The notes: generated by a model not told the origin, from the letters alone. 64,000 nucleotides of DNA from Massilia aurea (GCF_024753205.1 NZ_JANUGZ010000004.1:847484-911483); one strand, 5' to 3'; counted from the stretch's first letter, positions 45,773 to 56,446 are shown. Program-made: numbers and translations.

Positions 45773-47593
45773 ATGAAAAAGCCATCGCAAAAAAAACAGA
45801 GCGCACTTCACTACACCATCGTCCCGCGGGACCTGGCCGGTCACCTGTTCAACGTCACGCTGACGGTGGCCAATCCCGATCCTGACGGGCAGACCTTCGC
45901 GCTGCCGGCCTGGATCCCGGGCAGCTACATGATCCGCGAATTCGCGCGCAATATCGTGCGCATCCGCGCCGAGCGGGCCGGGGCTGCGGTGGCACTGACA
46001 AAGCTCGACAAGCACACGTGGCGTGGCGCGCCTGGCGATGGCCTGCTGACGCTGCACTACGAGGTGTACGCGTGGGACCTGTCAGTGCGCGCTGCGCACC
46101 TGGACCAGACCCACGGCTTCTTCAACGGCACCAGCGTGTTCCTGCGCGTGGTGGGGCAGGAAGCGACGGCGCACCACGTCGACATCCAGCGGCCGGGCGA
46201 TGCAGCTGCCCGCACCTGGCGCGTGGCGACCTCGATGAAAGAAGCGGGCGCCAAGCGCTACGGCTTCGGCACCTACGGCGCGGCCAACTACGATGAGCTG
46301 ATCGACCATCCGGTCGAGATGGGCGACTTCGAACTGGCGACGTTTGAGGCGCACGGCATCCCGCACGACATCGTCATCACGGGCCGCGTGCCCAACCTGG
46401 ACATGGCGCGCCTGCAGGCCGACCTGAAAGCCATCTGCGAAACCCAGATCGCCTTCTTCGAACCGCTGACCAAACGCGCGCCACTCGAGCGCTACGTGTT
46501 CATGACGATGGCCGTGGGCGACGGTTACGGCGGCCTCGAACACCGCGCCTCGACCGCGCTGATCTGCGCGCGCGCCGACCTGCCCACCACCGCAAACCAG
46601 AAATCCGGCGAGCCGGGCGAGGGCTATCTGCAGTTTTTGGGCCTGTGCAGCCACGAGTACTTCCATACCTGGAACGTCAAGCGCATCAAGCCGGCCGTGT
46701 TCGCGCCGTACGACCTGCAGGTCGAGAATTACACGCCGCTCCTGTGGCTGTTCGAGGGCTTCACCAGCTACTACGACGACCTGATGCTGGTGCGCGCCGG
46801 GATCATCGGCGAAACGACGTATTTCAAGCTGCAGGCCAAGTCCATGTGCGGCGTGCTGCGCGGCAGCGGGCGCCTGAAGCAGAGCGTGGCCGAGTCGAGC
46901 TTCGACGCCTGGAGCAAGTACTACCGCCAGGACGAGAACTCGCCCAATGCGATCATCAGCTACTACACCAAGGGTTCGCTGATCGCGCTGGCGTTCGACC
47001 TGACGATCCGCGCGAAGACGGGCGGCGCAAAGTCGCTCGACGACGTGATGCTGGCGCTGTGGGACCGCTACGGCCGCGACTTTTATCCGAGCGTCGGGCG
47101 CGGCGTGACCGAGCACGAAGTCGAAGCGCTGTTCGATGAAGTCAGCGGCCTGAAACTCAGGAACCTGTTCGAGCGCTACGTGCGCGGCGTGGAAGACCTG
47201 CCGTTGGCCAAGCTGTACGCGCCGTTCGGCGTCAAGCTGGTCGACGAGCGCAAGACCGGCAAGGCGTCGCTCGACGCCGGCATCGGGCGCGATCCGCTGG
47301 GCGCCAGGCTCACGCAAGTGCACGAAGGCGGCGCCGCGCATCTGGCCGGCTTGTCGGCGCTCGACGTGGTCATTGCGATCGACGGGCTGCGCGTGAACGG
47401 CAATCCGTCGAATGTCGATGCGCTGCTGGCGCGCTATCGCGTCGGCGACCGCGTACCCGTCCACGCGTTCCGGCGCGATGAACTGATGGCGTTCGACGTT
47501 ACGCTGCAGGGCGACCGGGTGCCGGTCATCACGCTGTCGCAGGCAGCGGCGGGGCGCAAGCCGGCAGCGCTCAAGCGGCCGAGCGCCGTCTAG
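45773..47593 (+). CDS. M61 family metallopeptidase with PDZ domain
   Basis: A 606-residue glycyl aminopeptidase-like protein. An N-terminal beta domain (WIPGSYMIREFARNI near residue 50) is followed by the peptidase domain with HEYFH at 294-298 and the later WLFEGFTSYYDDL supplying the third zinc ligand. A PDZ domain occupies about 505-590. No signal peptide is seen; the start MKKPSQKKQS is basic and polar. The family removes N-terminal Gly or Ala, but the physiological substrate is unknown. Confidence 0.93.
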   Translation: MKKPSQKKQSALHYTIVPRDLAGHLFNVTLTVANPDPDGQTFALPAWIPGSYMIREFARNIVRIRAERAGAAVALTKLDKHTWRGAPGDGLLTLHYEVYAWDLSVRAAHLDQTHGFFNGTSVFLRVVGQEATAHHVDIQRPGDAAARTWRVATSMKEAGAKRYGFGTYGAANYDELIDHPVEMGDFELATFEAHGIPHDIVITGRVPNLDMARLQADLKAICETQIAFFEPLTKRAPLERYVFMTMAVGDGYGGLEHRASTALICARADLPTTANQKSGEPGEGYLQFLGLCSHEYFHTWNVKRIKPAVFAPYDLQVENYTPLLWLFEGFTSYYDDLMLVRAGIIGETTYFKLQAKSMCGVLRGSGRLKQSVAESSFDAWSKYYRQDENSPNAIISYYTKGSLIALAFDLTIRAKTGGAKSLDDVMLALWDRYGRDFYPSVGRGVTEHEVEALFDEVSGLKLRNLFERYVRGVEDLPLAKLYAPFGVKLVDERKTGKASLDAGIGRDPLGARLTQVHEGGAAHLAGLSALDVVIAIDGLRVNGNPSNVDALLARYRVGDRVPVHAFRRDELMAFDVTLQGDRVPVITLSQAAAGRKPAALKRPSAV

Positions 47594-47695
47594 CCCGTCT
47601 AGCCATACCGGGCGGCGGGCACGACCCGCCGCCCGTACCATATCGCAGTGCAGCATGCTATCGTTGTGGCCTGTTCAACACGACCGCAAGAGCCC

Positions 47696-49021
47696 ATGCC
47701 GATCCTGACCCGCATCGCCGCCGCAGCCTGTGCGCCGCTCCTGGCACTGTCCGCAACCTCCGCCCTGGCCCAACCGGCCGCTCCGCTCAAGAACGATGTC
47801 GTCACGCGCGTGGACGCCATGTATCCGTGGCTCGACACGATCTACAAGGACCTGCATGCGCATCCCGAGATCGCCTTCCAGGAAGTGCGCACCGCTGGCA
47901 AGCTGGCAGCCGAGATGCGCAAACTTGGCTTCACCGTCACCGAGAAGGTCGGCAAGACCGGCATCGTCGCGGTGCTCAAGAACGGCGCCGGCCCCACGGT
48001 CCTGGTACGCACCGACATGGATGGCTTGCCGATGGAAGAAAAAACCGGCTTGCCGTACGCCAGCCGCGCCCGCGCCACCAGCGAAGGCCGCGACAGCTTC
48101 GTGACCCACAGCTGCGGCCACGACATCCACATGACCAGCTGGCTCGCCACCGCGCGCACGCTGGTCGAACTGAAAGGGCAGTGGAAGGGCACGCTCGTGT
48201 TCATCGGCCAGCCGGCCGAAGAAATCGTCTCCGGCGCCAAGGCCATGCTGGACGACGGCCTGTTCAAGCGCTTCCCGAAACCCGACTACGCGTTCGCGCT
48301 GCATTCGTGGCCGCTGGCGCATGGCACGATCGGCTACAACGACGGCCCGGTGTCGTCCAATTCCGACTCGCTCGAGATCACCTTCAAGGGCCGTGGCGGC
48401 CATGGTTCGGCGCCCGACAAGACCGTCGATCCGATCGCGATTGCAGCGCGCTTCGTCGTCGACGTGCAAACGGTCGTCAGCCGCGAGAAGGACCCGAAGG
48501 AATTCGGCGTCGTCACCATCGGTTCGATCCAGGGCGGCACGGTGGGCAACATCATCCCCGACAGCGTGCAGGTGCGCGGCACCATTCGCTCATATAGCCC
48601 GCAGGTACGGGCCAAGCTGCTCGAGGGCGTGCGCCGCGTGGCGGAAGGGTCGGCCGCAATGGCCGGTGCACCGAAGCCCGAGATGCAGATCAGCGGTGGC
48701 GGTCAGGCGATCGTCAATAGCACGGAGCTGGTCAACAAGACCGAGGTGGTGTTCAAGGAAGCGTTCGGCGCCGACAAGGCCCATCGCATGCCAGCCATGA
48801 CGGCCAGCGAAGACTTCTCGCTGTACGCGAACGAAGGCGTACCGTCGATGTTCTTCTTTACCGGTGTGTATGACCCGAAGGATGTCGCCGCAGCCGAACA
48901 GGCCGGCGGCAAGCCGATCGCGTTCAACCACTCGCCGTTCTACGCGCCGGTGCCGGAACCGTCGATCAAGACGAGCGCCCAGGCAATGACGCTGGCGGTG
49001 CTGAACGTGCTGGGTAAATAA
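47696..49021 (+). CDS. M20 family amidohydrolase/peptidase, exported
   Basis: A 441-residue enzyme with a signal peptide (MPILTRIAAAACAPLLALSA, cut near ALAQP). The metal site is spread over the usual M20D motifs: DLHAHPEIAFQE, VRTDMDGLPMEEKTGL, HSCGHDIHMT, GQPAEEIVSGAK and the C-terminal FNHSPFYAP. The dimerisation domain carries RGGHGSAPDKTVDPI. Family members hydrolyse N-acyl amino acids or hippurate-like substrates. The export signal suggests periplasmic action. Confidence 0.92.
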   Translation: MPILTRIAAAACAPLLALSATSALAQPAAPLKNDVVTRVDAMYPWLDTIYKDLHAHPEIAFQEVRTAGKLAAEMRKLGFTVTEKVGKTGIVAVLKNGAGPTVLVRTDMDGLPMEEKTGLPYASRARATSEGRDSFVTHSCGHDIHMTSWLATARTLVELKGQWKGTLVFIGQPAEEIVSGAKAMLDDGLFKRFPKPDYAFALHSWPLAHGTIGYNDGPVSSNSDSLEITFKGRGGHGSAPDKTVDPIAIAARFVVDVQTVVSREKDPKEFGVVTIGSIQGGTVGNIIPDSVQVRGTIRSYSPQVRAKLLEGVRRVAEGSAAMAGAPKPEMQISGGGQAIVNSTELVNKTEVVFKEAFGADKAHRMPAMTASEDFSLYANEGVPSMFFFTGVYDPKDVAAAEQAGGKPIAFNHSPFYAPVPEPSIKTSAQAMTLAVLNVLGK

Positions 49022-49031
49022 GAGAAACCAC

Positions 49032-49050
49032 GCGGCCCGTCACGGGCCGC
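49032..49050. terminator. Hairpin between M20 gene and zur
   Basis: GCGGCCCG, a 3-base loop, then CGGGCCGC lies between two convergent genes. It has no clear T-run, so termination strength is uncertain. Confidence 0.45.
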
Positions 49051-49057
49051 GCTGCTG

Positions 49058-49444
49058 TTACGGCGCGGCTTTGATGCAATCGGCGCAGCGGCCGTATAGC
49101 GTGAGTTCGTGGCGCTCGACGCTGAAGCCTTTCGGGGCCATGTGGTCGATGTCGCCCGGGCAGGCGTGCACGTCGAACACGCGCTGGCAGTTGGTGCACT
49201 GGAAGTGATGGTGATGGTGCTCGGCCACGCTGGTCGATTCGTAGCGGGCGCCGTCGCCCGGCAGTGTGACGACTTTCAGCGCACCGTCGTCTACCAGCGA
49301 CTTGAGGTTGCGGTAGATCGTGGCCATGCCGATCTGGCTGACGGCCTGACTGGCTTCGGCCAGGATCTCCTGTGGCGACAGTGGACGGCGTGCATGCTCG
49401 ATCGCGTGCAGGATGGCTGATTTTTGGCGTGTATTGCGTTGCAT
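49058..49444 (-). CDS. zur: Fur-family repressor, probably Zur
   Basis: A 128-residue winged-helix metalloregulator. GMATIYRNLKSLVDDGAL is the DNA-recognition helix, HHHHHFQCTNCQRVFDV the central metal region, and a second CxxC (CADC) near the C-terminus completes the structural zinc site. Fur, PerR and Zur are hard to separate by sequence alone. Zur is favoured because the adjacent divergent gene encodes a His-rich TonB receptor and the intergenic region has two palindromic operators. It may autoregulate, since the boxes also lie upstream of its own start. Confidence 0.82.
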   Translation of the reverse strand: MQRNTRQKSAILHAIEHARRPLSPQEILAEASQAVSQIGMATIYRNLKSLVDDGALKVVTLPGDGARYESTSVAEHHHHHFQCTNCQRVFDVHACPGDIDHMAPKGFSVERHELTLYGRCADCIKAAP

Positions 49445-49500
49445 AGCCGAAGAATACCTGAAAGCGCGACCCTTCGGCCAGAAGGGGCTTGAATCCTTAT

Positions 49501-49516
49501 TGATAATGGCCTATCA
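49501..49516. promoter_or_regulatory. Putative Zur operator 1
   Basis: TGATAATGGCCTATCA, an interrupted palindrome (TGATA, six bases, TATCA), about 55 bp before zur and 92 bp before the TonB receptor. Confidence 0.7.
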
Positions 49517-49528
49517 TCTCGACGTTAA

Positions 49529-49544
49529 TGATAATGGCTTATCA
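49529..49544. promoter_or_regulatory. Putative Zur operator 2
   Basis: TGATAATGGCTTATCA, a perfect TGATAA-N4-TTATCA palindrome. Its centre lies 28 bp from that of operator 1, so both sites can be bound on nearly the same face of the helix. Confidence 0.75.
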
Positions 49545-49607
49545 CTAGACGCGTTCGCGCCCGGTGACCTGCCGCCTGCCGTTCATCTCATCACCAAGGA
49601 TTTCACC

Positions 49608-51710
49608 ATGTCGCATTTCACCTGCAAGCGCACGCCACTGACCCTGGCGCTGATGCTGGCCTTCGGCGCGCCGCTGGCCGTCCATGCCCAGACGACGACG
49701 GGCCGCATGGCGGCCGATCCGGACAGCGTGCCGACCGTCGTGGTGTCGGCCAGCGCGCTGGGCGTGGTGCACGACGACATGATCACGCCAGTGACGTCGC
49801 TCGGCGGCGCTGAACTAGTGCGCGCGCGCGAATCGACGCTGGGCGAAACGCTGGCCCACCAGCCGGGCATCACGTCGAGCCACTTCGGCGCTGGCGCCAG
49901 CCGTCCGGTGATCCGCGGCATGGATGGCCCGCGCGTGAAAATCCTGTCGGATGGCGCCGAGATCCAGGATGCCTCGACCATCAGCCCCGATCACGCTGTC
50001 GCCTTCGAACCCGTGCTGGCCGAGCGCATCGAAGTGCTGCGCGGCCCGTCGGCGCTGGCCTATGGCGGCGGCGCGGTGGGCGGCGTCGTCAACATCATCG
50101 ACCGCAAGATCCCGACGGCGATGCCGGAAAACGGCCTGGAGGGCAGCGCCGAAATCCGCGCCAATTCGGCTGCGCGCGAAAAGACCGGCGCGTTTGAATT
50201 CACCACGGCGGCCGGCAGCAACGTTGCGCTGCACCTGGAAGGCGTCAAGCGCGATGCGGGCGACTACCGTGTCGGCAAGGACTGGGTCGATGGCCGCCGC
50301 GTGCTGGGCAGCTACAAGGAAGGCGAGACCGGGACGGTCGGCCTGTCGTGGATCGGCAAGAACGGCTACCTTGGCGCGGCCTTCACGAAAGAGCGCACCG
50401 AATACGGCATCCCGGGCCACAACCACGAATTCGAAGGCTGCCATCCGCATGGCGCCCAGCTGCATTGCGGCGGTCATGAAGAAGAAGAGGGGCACGACCA
50501 CGAGGAAGAAGAACACGACCACGACCATGAACACGAGCACAGCGACGTCCCGGTCGTGAAACTCGACAGCGAGCGCTGGGATGTACGCGGCGAGTACCGC
50601 AATCCGGTGGCCGGCATCGAGCGTGTGCGCATGCGCGCCTCGTTCACCGAGTACGTCCACGATGAGCTGGAAGAGAACGTGGTCTCGACGTCGTTCCGCA
50701 ACAAGGGCATCGATGCGCGCCTCGAAGCGGTGCACGCGCCGATTGCCGGTGTGCGCGGCGTGTTCGGCCTGCAGACCACGCGCCGCGATTTCTCGGCGCT
50801 GGGCGAAGAAGCGTATGTGCCGCCGACCCTCACCAAAAAGCATGCGGCGTTCCTGACCGAGGAATACAAGCTGCAGGACTGGCGCTTCGAGGCCGGCCTG
50901 CGCCACGAGTGGCAGGACATCGAGGTCGATGCCCCGGGCCTGCTGAACGCCGATGCGCGCGGCACGTCGGCATCGGTCGGCGCGGTGTGGAAGCTCACGC
51001 CGGGCTATTCGCTGGGCACTTCGCTCTCGCGCAGCCATCGCCTGCCGACCGCCGAAGAACTGTATGCGGACGGCGCTCACCTGGCCACGTCCACCTACGA
51101 GATCGGCAATCAGGAACTGGATAAGGAAACCTCGAACAACGTCGACCTCACGCTGCGCAAGTTTGACGGCGACACGACGTTCTCGGTGAGCGCGTTCCGC
51201 AACAAGGTCGACAACTACATCTATGCGCGCACGCTGGACAGCCAGGATGGCTTCCAGCTGGTGCAGTACACGCAGCGTGACGCGTTGTTCACCGGCGTGG
51301 AAGGCGAACTTCGCCAGAAGCTGTCGTCCAACCTGAGCGCAACCGTGTTCGGCGATTATGTGCGCGCCCGTTTCGATGGTGGTGACGGCAGCCGCAACCT
51401 GCCGCGCATTCCGGCCAGCCGCATTGGCGTGAAGCTCGATGGCGAGTGGAATGGCTTGCATGGCATGGTCGAGCTGTACCGCGTCGGCAAGCAGGACAAG
51501 CTGGCCGAGTACGAGACCGAAACGGGCGGCTACAACATGCTCAATGTCGGTACCCACTACTCGACCCGCATCGGCGGCGTGCCGACGCAGTTCTATGCGC
51601 GCCTGAACAACCTGACCGACGAACTGGCGTTCAGCCACACATCGTTCATCAAGAATGCGGCGCCGCTCACCGGCCGTAATGTCACGGCAGGGATTCGCGT
51701 GATGTTCTGA
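49608..51710 (+). CDS. znuD: TonB-dependent receptor, ZnuD-like (zinc uptake)
   Basis: A 700-residue outer-membrane receptor. The signal peptide ends near AVHAQ, the plug domain contains GASRPVIRGMDGPRVKILSD and RIEVLRGPSALAYGGGAVGG, and the barrel ends in Phe. An extracellular loop at about 271-311 has a CHPHGAQLHC pair and a stretch of more than ten His with many Glu/Asp (GHDHEEEEHDHDHEHEH), as in neisserial ZnuD, which captures zinc. AAGGA precedes the ATG. Operators between it and the Fur-family gene support zinc control. Confidence 0.9.
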   Translation: MSHFTCKRTPLTLALMLAFGAPLAVHAQTTTGRMAADPDSVPTVVVSASALGVVHDDMITPVTSLGGAELVRARESTLGETLAHQPGITSSHFGAGASRPVIRGMDGPRVKILSDGAEIQDASTISPDHAVAFEPVLAERIEVLRGPSALAYGGGAVGGVVNIIDRKIPTAMPENGLEGSAEIRANSAAREKTGAFEFTTAAGSNVALHLEGVKRDAGDYRVGKDWVDGRRVLGSYKEGETGTVGLSWIGKNGYLGAAFTKERTEYGIPGHNHEFEGCHPHGAQLHCGGHEEEEGHDHEEEEHDHDHEHEHSDVPVVKLDSERWDVRGEYRNPVAGIERVRMRASFTEYVHDELEENVVSTSFRNKGIDARLEAVHAPIAGVRGVFGLQTTRRDFSALGEEAYVPPTLTKKHAAFLTEEYKLQDWRFEAGLRHEWQDIEVDAPGLLNADARGTSASVGAVWKLTPGYSLGTSLSRSHRLPTAEELYADGAHLATSTYEIGNQELDKETSNNVDLTLRKFDGDTTFSVSAFRNKVDNYIYARTLDSQDGFQLVQYTQRDALFTGVEGELRQKLSSNLSATVFGDYVRARFDGGDGSRNLPRIPASRIGVKLDGEWNGLHGMVELYRVGKQDKLAEYETETGGYNMLNVGTHYSTRIGGVPTQFYARLNNLTDELAFSHTSFIKNAAPLTGRNVTAGIRVMF

Positions 51711-51731
51711 GGCTGATTGAAGGATCCTAAG

Positions 51732-51770
51732 CGGCGCACGGCAGATATTGCCGTGCGCCGTTTGTCGTTT
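51732..51770 (+). terminator. Terminator after the TonB receptor gene
   Basis: CGGCGCACGGCA and TGCCGTGCGCCG around a 5-base loop, followed by TTTGTCGTTT. It separates the receptor from the MerC-like gene. Confidence 0.85.
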
Positions 51771-51818
51771 GGGCTCTGGCATCGCACGCACGATTCGCCA
51801 TGCAGATTGAATCGCTAA

Positions 51819-51834
51819 CGATAATGGGTTATCA
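51819..51834. promoter_or_regulatory. Putative Zur operator 3
   Basis: CGATAATGGGTTATCA, matching the two operators near zur (GATAA-N4-TTATC), about 30 bp before the MerC-like gene. Confidence 0.72.
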
Positions 51835-51864
51835 TTAGATTCTAATGATGATTGGAACAGGGCC

Positions 51865-52329
51865 ATGAACCACCCAGGCAAGAACGCTCTGACCAAAACT
51901 GCACTGATCAAATTCGGCGATATCGCCGGCATGACGGCATCCGTCCTGTGCCTGCTGCATTGCCTGGCGATGCCGCTCGTGATCCTGGCGTTTCCGATGC
52001 TGGGGCTCGCCCACGCGCACGACACGTTCCACGACACGCTGATCGCAGCGATCACGCTGCCGGTGCTGCTGGCGCTGGTGCCTGGCTATCTGCGGCACCG
52101 TGACAAGACAACGCTGCTGATCGGCTGCGCGGGCCTGGCGCTGTTCCTGGCGGCCGTGTTCGTTGTCAGCCCGCTGCTGGGCGAGCATGCCGAGGCGGCT
52201 GTTGCTGTCCTCAGTGGTTTCATGCTGCTGTACGCGCACCTGCGCAACCGCCGGTTCTGCAAGCGTTGCACGACGCGTACGCGGCATGACGGTAGTCACG
52301 CGGCGCCTGCGCCGTGCAATGTGCGTTAA
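51865..52329 (+). CDS. MerC-like inner-membrane protein, zinc-regulon member
   Basis: A 154-residue protein with four hydrophobic segments. CLLHCLAMPLVILAFPM has the paired Cys/His of the MerC mercury-transport family, and a Cys-rich end (FCKRC) and HAHD stretch add metal ligands. MerC proteins move Hg(II) across the inner membrane, but no mer genes are present here. An operator like those at zur directly upstream suggests it responds to zinc shortage, perhaps handling zinc delivered by the TonB receptor. Confidence 0.82.
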   Translation: MNHPGKNALTKTALIKFGDIAGMTASVLCLLHCLAMPLVILAFPMLGLAHAHDTFHDTLIAAITLPVLLALVPGYLRHRDKTTLLIGCAGLALFLAAVFVVSPLLGEHAEAAVAVLSGFMLLYAHLRNRRFCKRCTTRTRHDGSHAAPAPCNVR

Positions 52330-52341
52330 GCGTTCGATTTT

Positions 52342-53142
52342 TCAGGCGAACAGGCGCGCCAGTTCCTGACCCGGGTTTTCAGCGCGCATAAAGGCTTCGC
52401 CAACGAGGAAGGCGTGCACATTTGCGTCGCGCATGCGCTGCACGTCCTGCGGTCCGAGAATGCCCGATTCGGTAACCACCAGGCGCTCTGGCGGAATCGC
52501 CGAGAGCAGGCCGAGCGTGGTATCGAGCGTGACATCGAACGTGCGCAGGTTGCGGTTGTTGATGCCCACCAGCGGCGTACGCAATTGCAGGGCTGCGTCG
52601 AGTTCTGCGCCGTCGTGCACTTCGACCAGCACGTCCATCCCGAGCTCCAGCGCGCACGCTTCCAGTTCGGCCATTAGGCCGTGGTCCAGTGCTGCCACGA
52701 TCAGCAGGATCGCATCGGCGCCCATCGCACGCGCTTCATAGACCTGGTACAGGTCGACCATGAAATCCTTGCGCAGGATCGGCAGGTCGCAGGCGGCGCG
52801 CGCTTGGCGCAGGTACTCGCTCGAACCCTGGAAGAAATTCACGTCGGTCAGCACCGACAGGCACGCCGCGCCATGTTCGGCGTAGCTCTGCGCGATCGCG
52901 GCCGGCTGGAAGTCGGCGCGCAGCACGCCCTTCGATGGCGAGGCTTTCTTGACTTCGGCGATCACGCCGGCCTGGCCTGCGGCGATTTTTGCGCGCAAAG
53001 CCTGCTCGAAGCCACGCAGGCTGCGGCGCGCGTCGCCATCGCTTTCCACCTCATTACGCAGGCTGTACAGATCGCGGTGCTTGCGCGCGGCGGCCACTTC
53101 GTCGGCCTTTACGGCCAGGATCTTGTCGAGGATGTCGGACAT
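52342..53142 (-). CDS. trpC: Indole-3-glycerol phosphate synthase
   Basis: A 266-residue TIM-barrel enzyme that closes the indole ring in tryptophan synthesis. [17 protein letters not shown] sequence (here [19 protein letters not shown]), [38 protein letters not shown] and [17 protein letters not shown] are canonical. The ATG at 53142 follows trpD by 16 bp. Last gene of the operon; it is not fused to trpF. Confidence 0.97.
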   Translation of the reverse strand: MSDILDKILAVKADEVAAARKHRDLYSLRNEVESDGDARRSLRGFEQALRAKIAAGQAGVIAEVKKASPSKGVLRADFQPAAIAQSYAEHGAACLSVLTDVNFFQGSSEYLRQARAACDLPILRKDFMVDLYQVYEARAMGADAILLIVAALDHGLMAELEACALELGMDVLVEVHDGAELDAALQLRTPLVGINNRNLRTFDVTLDTTLGLLSAIPPERLVVTESGILGPQDVQRMRDANVHAFLVGEAFMRAENPGQELARLFA

Positions 53143-53158
53143 GCTGGTGCTTTCGGTA

Positions 53159-54196
53159 TCAGTTGGCCGCGCCGAGCTGGCGCGTGACCTGGACGAACTG
53201 TTCGAGCTTGGCGACCGCCGCGCCCGAGGCGATGGCGGCGCGCGCCTGCTCAAGGCCTGCGCCGATCGAGTCGGCCACGCCGGCGGCATACAGGGCAGTG
53301 CCGGCGTTGAGCGCCACGATGTCGTGCGCCGGACCGGGCTCGCCGCGCAGGGCTTCGAGCACGCGCGCCTTGGATTCTTCGGCGTTGGCCACCTTCAGGT
53401 TGCGGCTCGAGACCATTTGCAGGCCGAAGTCTTCCGGGTGGATTTCGTATTCGCGGATCTCGCCGTTGACCAGTTCACCGACGATGGTGCCGGCGCCGAG
53501 CGAGACTTCGTCCATATTGTCGCGGCCCCAGACCACGACCGCATGCTGGGCGCCGAGGCGCTGCAGCACGCGTACCTGGATGCCGACCAGGTCGGGGTGG
53601 AACACGCCCATCAGGATGTTCGGCGCGCCGGCCGGATTGGTCAGCGGGCCCAGGATGTTGAAGATGCTGCGCACGCCCAGCTCGCGCCGCACCGGCGCCA
53701 CGTGCTTCATCGCCGCGTGGTGGTTCGGTGCGAACATGAAGCCGATCCCGGTCTGTGCGATCGACTGCGCGATCTGTTCGGGCGTCAGGTCGATGTGGGC
53801 GCCGAACGCTTCGATCAGGTCGGCGCTGCCGGACGACGACGAGACGCTGCGGCCGCCGTGCTTGGCCACGCGCGCGCCGGCAGCGGCGGCAACGAACATC
53901 GCCGCGCTCGAGATATTGAAGGTGTTGGCGCCGTCGCCGCCGGTGCCGACGATGTCGAGCAGGCCGGTGGTGTCGGCCATCGGCACCTTGGTCGAGAACT
54001 CGCGCATGACTTGGGCGGCGGCGGTGATTTCGCCGATGGTTTCTTTTTTCACGCGCAGGCCGACGGTCAGCGCCGCGACCATGGTCGGCGACACGTCGCC
54101 CGACATGATCTGGCGGAACAGCGACAGCATTTCGTCGTGGAAGATTTCGCGGTGTTCGATACAGCGCAGCAGCGCTTCTTGTGGGGTGATCGCCAT
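53159..54196 (-). CDS. trpD: Anthranilate phosphoribosyltransferase
   Basis: A 345-residue enzyme joining anthranilate to [23 protein letters not shown] is the PRPP-binding loop, followed by [20 protein letters not shown] and [14 protein letters not shown]. The N-terminal domain ([19 protein letters not shown]) starts at the ATG at 54196. A 144-bp gap to trpG carries a palindromic repeat, so its expression may depend on readthrough past that structure. Confidence 0.97.
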   Translation of the reverse strand: MAITPQEALLRCIEHREIFHDEMLSLFRQIMSGDVSPTMVAALTVGLRVKKETIGEITAAAQVMREFSTKVPMADTTGLLDIVGTGGDGANTFNISSAAMFVAAAAGARVAKHGGRSVSSSSGSADLIEAFGAHIDLTPEQIAQSIAQTGIGFMFAPNHHAAMKHVAPVRRELGVRSIFNILGPLTNPAGAPNILMGVFHPDLVGIQVRVLQRLGAQHAVVVWGRDNMDEVSLGAGTIVGELVNGEIREYEIHPEDFGLQMVSSRNLKVANAEESKARVLEALRGEPGPAHDIVALNAGTALYAAGVADSIGAGLEQARAAIASGAAVAKLEQFVQVTRQLGAAN

Positions 54197-54231
54197 GGCG
54201 GGGTCCAGTATGGTGTCAGTATTCGCTCGTA

Positions 54232-54336
54232 CGTCGTTCCCGCGCAGGCGGGAACCCAAGTTTGTTGCGTGTCCGGGGTGCTGATGACGGACAGGCTGCG
54301 GTGCTGACTTGGATTCCCGCCTTCGCGGGAATGACG
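54232..54336. repeat. Palindromic repeat pair inside the trp operon
   Basis: The left arm reads CGTCGTTCCCGCGCAGGCGG and continues GAACCCAAGT; the right arm, ACTTGGATTCCCGCC and then TTCGCGGGAATGACG, is its near complement. Each arm contains its own small hairpin (TTCCCGC, GCGGGAA). This widespread proteobacterial repeat type sits between trpG and trpD. Confidence 0.8.
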
Positions 54337-54340
54337 TGCA

Positions 54341-54904
<564 letters not shown>

Positions 54905-54905
54905 G

Positions 54906-56402
54906 TCAGAACTCTCCATCCAGGCCATCTTGCACTTGCTCGGCCGCGCGCAGCACGGCGCGCGCCTTGTGTTCGGTCTCTTGCCATTCCATCTCGGGGA
55001 TCGAATCGGCGACGATGCCGGCGGCGGCCTGCACGTACAGGTTACCGTCCTTGATCACGCCGGTGCGGATCGCGATCGCCACGTCCATCTCGCCGCCAAA
55101 ACTCAGGTAGCCGCAGGCGCCGCCGTAGATGCCGCGCTTCACGGGCTCCAGCTCATCGATCACTTCCATCGCCCGCACCTTCGGCGCGCCCGTCAGGGTG
55201 CCGGCCGGGAAGGTCGCGCGCAGCACGTCGAGGTTCGACATGCCGTCTTTCAGCTTGCCTTCGACGTTCGAGACGATGTGCTGCACGTGCGAGTATTTCT
55301 CGATGACCATGCGGTCGGTGACCTTGACGCTGCCGGTATCTGCGATGCGGCCGATGTCGTTGCGCGCCAGGTCGATCAGCATCACGTGTTCGGCCACTTC
55401 CTTGGGATCGGCCAGCAGTTCGGCAGCCAGGGCGGCGTCGCGTTCCGGCGTGGCGCCGCGCCCGCGCGTGCCGGCGATCGGGCGCAGCGTGACCTTGCGG
55501 CCGCCCTCGGGCAGCGTCTCGTTGCGCACCAAAATCTCGGGCGACGAGCCGACGATCTGCATGTCGCCGAAGTTGTAGTAGTACATGTACGGCGACGGAT
55601 TCAGCGAACGCAGCGAGCGATACAGCGACAGTGGCGAATCGACATACGGCTTGCGGATGCGCTGGCCGATCTGCACCTGCATCAGGTCACCGGCCATCAC
55701 GTATTCGTGGGCTTTGGCGACGGCCTTCAGGTAATCCTCTTTGCTGAAGTCGCGCACCGATTCGGTCCGTACCGAGGCCGACGTAACGGGCGCATCGACG
55801 CTCCGGCGCAGCATCATGCGCAGGTCTTTCAGGCGCTGGCGGCCGCGCGAATACGCTTCGGGCTGGCCCGGGTCGGCGTACACGATCAGGTACAGCTTGC
55901 CCGACAGGTTGTCGATCACCGCCAGTTCTTCGGTCACCATCAGCTGGATGTCGGGCAGGCCCAGTTCATCGCGCGGCGTGCTCGCGGCCAGCTTGTGCTC
56001 GATGTGGCGCACCGTGTCGTAGCCGAAGTAGCCGGCCAGGCCGCCGCAAAAGCGCGGCAGGCCAGGGCGCAGCGCGACCTTGAAGCGTGCCTGATACGCC
56101 TCGATGAAGTCGAGTGGATTGCCTTCGTGCGACTCGATCACTTCGCCGTTCTTGACGATCTCGGTCAGGTTGCCGGTCGTGCGCAGCAGCGTGTGCGCCG
56201 GCAGGCCGATGAAAGAGTAGCGGCCAAAGCGTTCGCCGCCCACCACCGATTCGAGCAGGAAGGTGTTTTTGCCGGTGTTCTGCGATTGCGCCAGCTTGAG
56301 GTACAGCGTGAGCGGGGTTTCGAGGTCGGCGAAGGCTTCCGCGATCAGGGGGATGCGGTTGTAGCCCTGGTTTGCCAGGGACTTGAATTCGAGTTCGGTC
56401 AT
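54906..56402 (-). CDS. trpE: Anthranilate synthase component I
   Basis: A 498-residue subunit that converts chorismate to anthranilate. [19 protein letters not shown] includes the LLES tryptophan-binding element, so feedback inhibition is expected. The catalytic half has [42 protein letters not shown] and [26 protein letters not shown] precedes the ATG at 56402. It lies directly after the leader peptide and attenuator. Confidence 0.97.
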   Translation of the reverse strand: MTELEFKSLANQGYNRIPLIAEAFADLETPLTLYLKLAQSQNTGKNTFLLESVVGGERFGRYSFIGLPAHTLLRTTGNLTEIVKNGEVIESHEGNPLDFIEAYQARFKVALRPGLPRFCGGLAGYFGYDTVRHIEHKLAASTPRDELGLPDIQLMVTEELAVIDNLSGKLYLIVYADPGQPEAYSRGRQRLKDLRMMLRRSVDAPVTSASVRTESVRDFSKEDYLKAVAKAHEYVMAGDLMQVQIGQRIRKPYVDSPLSLYRSLRSLNPSPYMYYYNFGDMQIVGSSPEILVRNETLPEGGRKVTLRPIAGTRGRGATPERDAALAAELLADPKEVAEHVMLIDLARNDIGRIADTGSVKVTDRMVIEKYSHVQHIVSNVEGKLKDGMSNLDVLRATFPAGTLTGAPKVRAMEVIDELEPVKRGIYGGACGYLSFGGEMDVAIAIRTGVIKDGNLYVQAAAGIVADSIPEMEWQETEHKARAVLRAAEQVQDGLDGEF

Positions 56403-56446
56403 GTTTTCTCCAGACCGCCACGGGGGAAGAGGGCGGTGGTGTGCTT

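Noticed and set aside
49815..52055. A 746-codon antisense frame over the TonB receptor
   Set aside because: No ribosome site or domain; the plus-strand gene has full receptor motifs and a signal peptide.
51865..52329. Mercury resistance operon
   Set aside because: MerC-like protein only; there is no merR, merT, merP or merA, and the upstream operator matches those of the zinc-type regulator.
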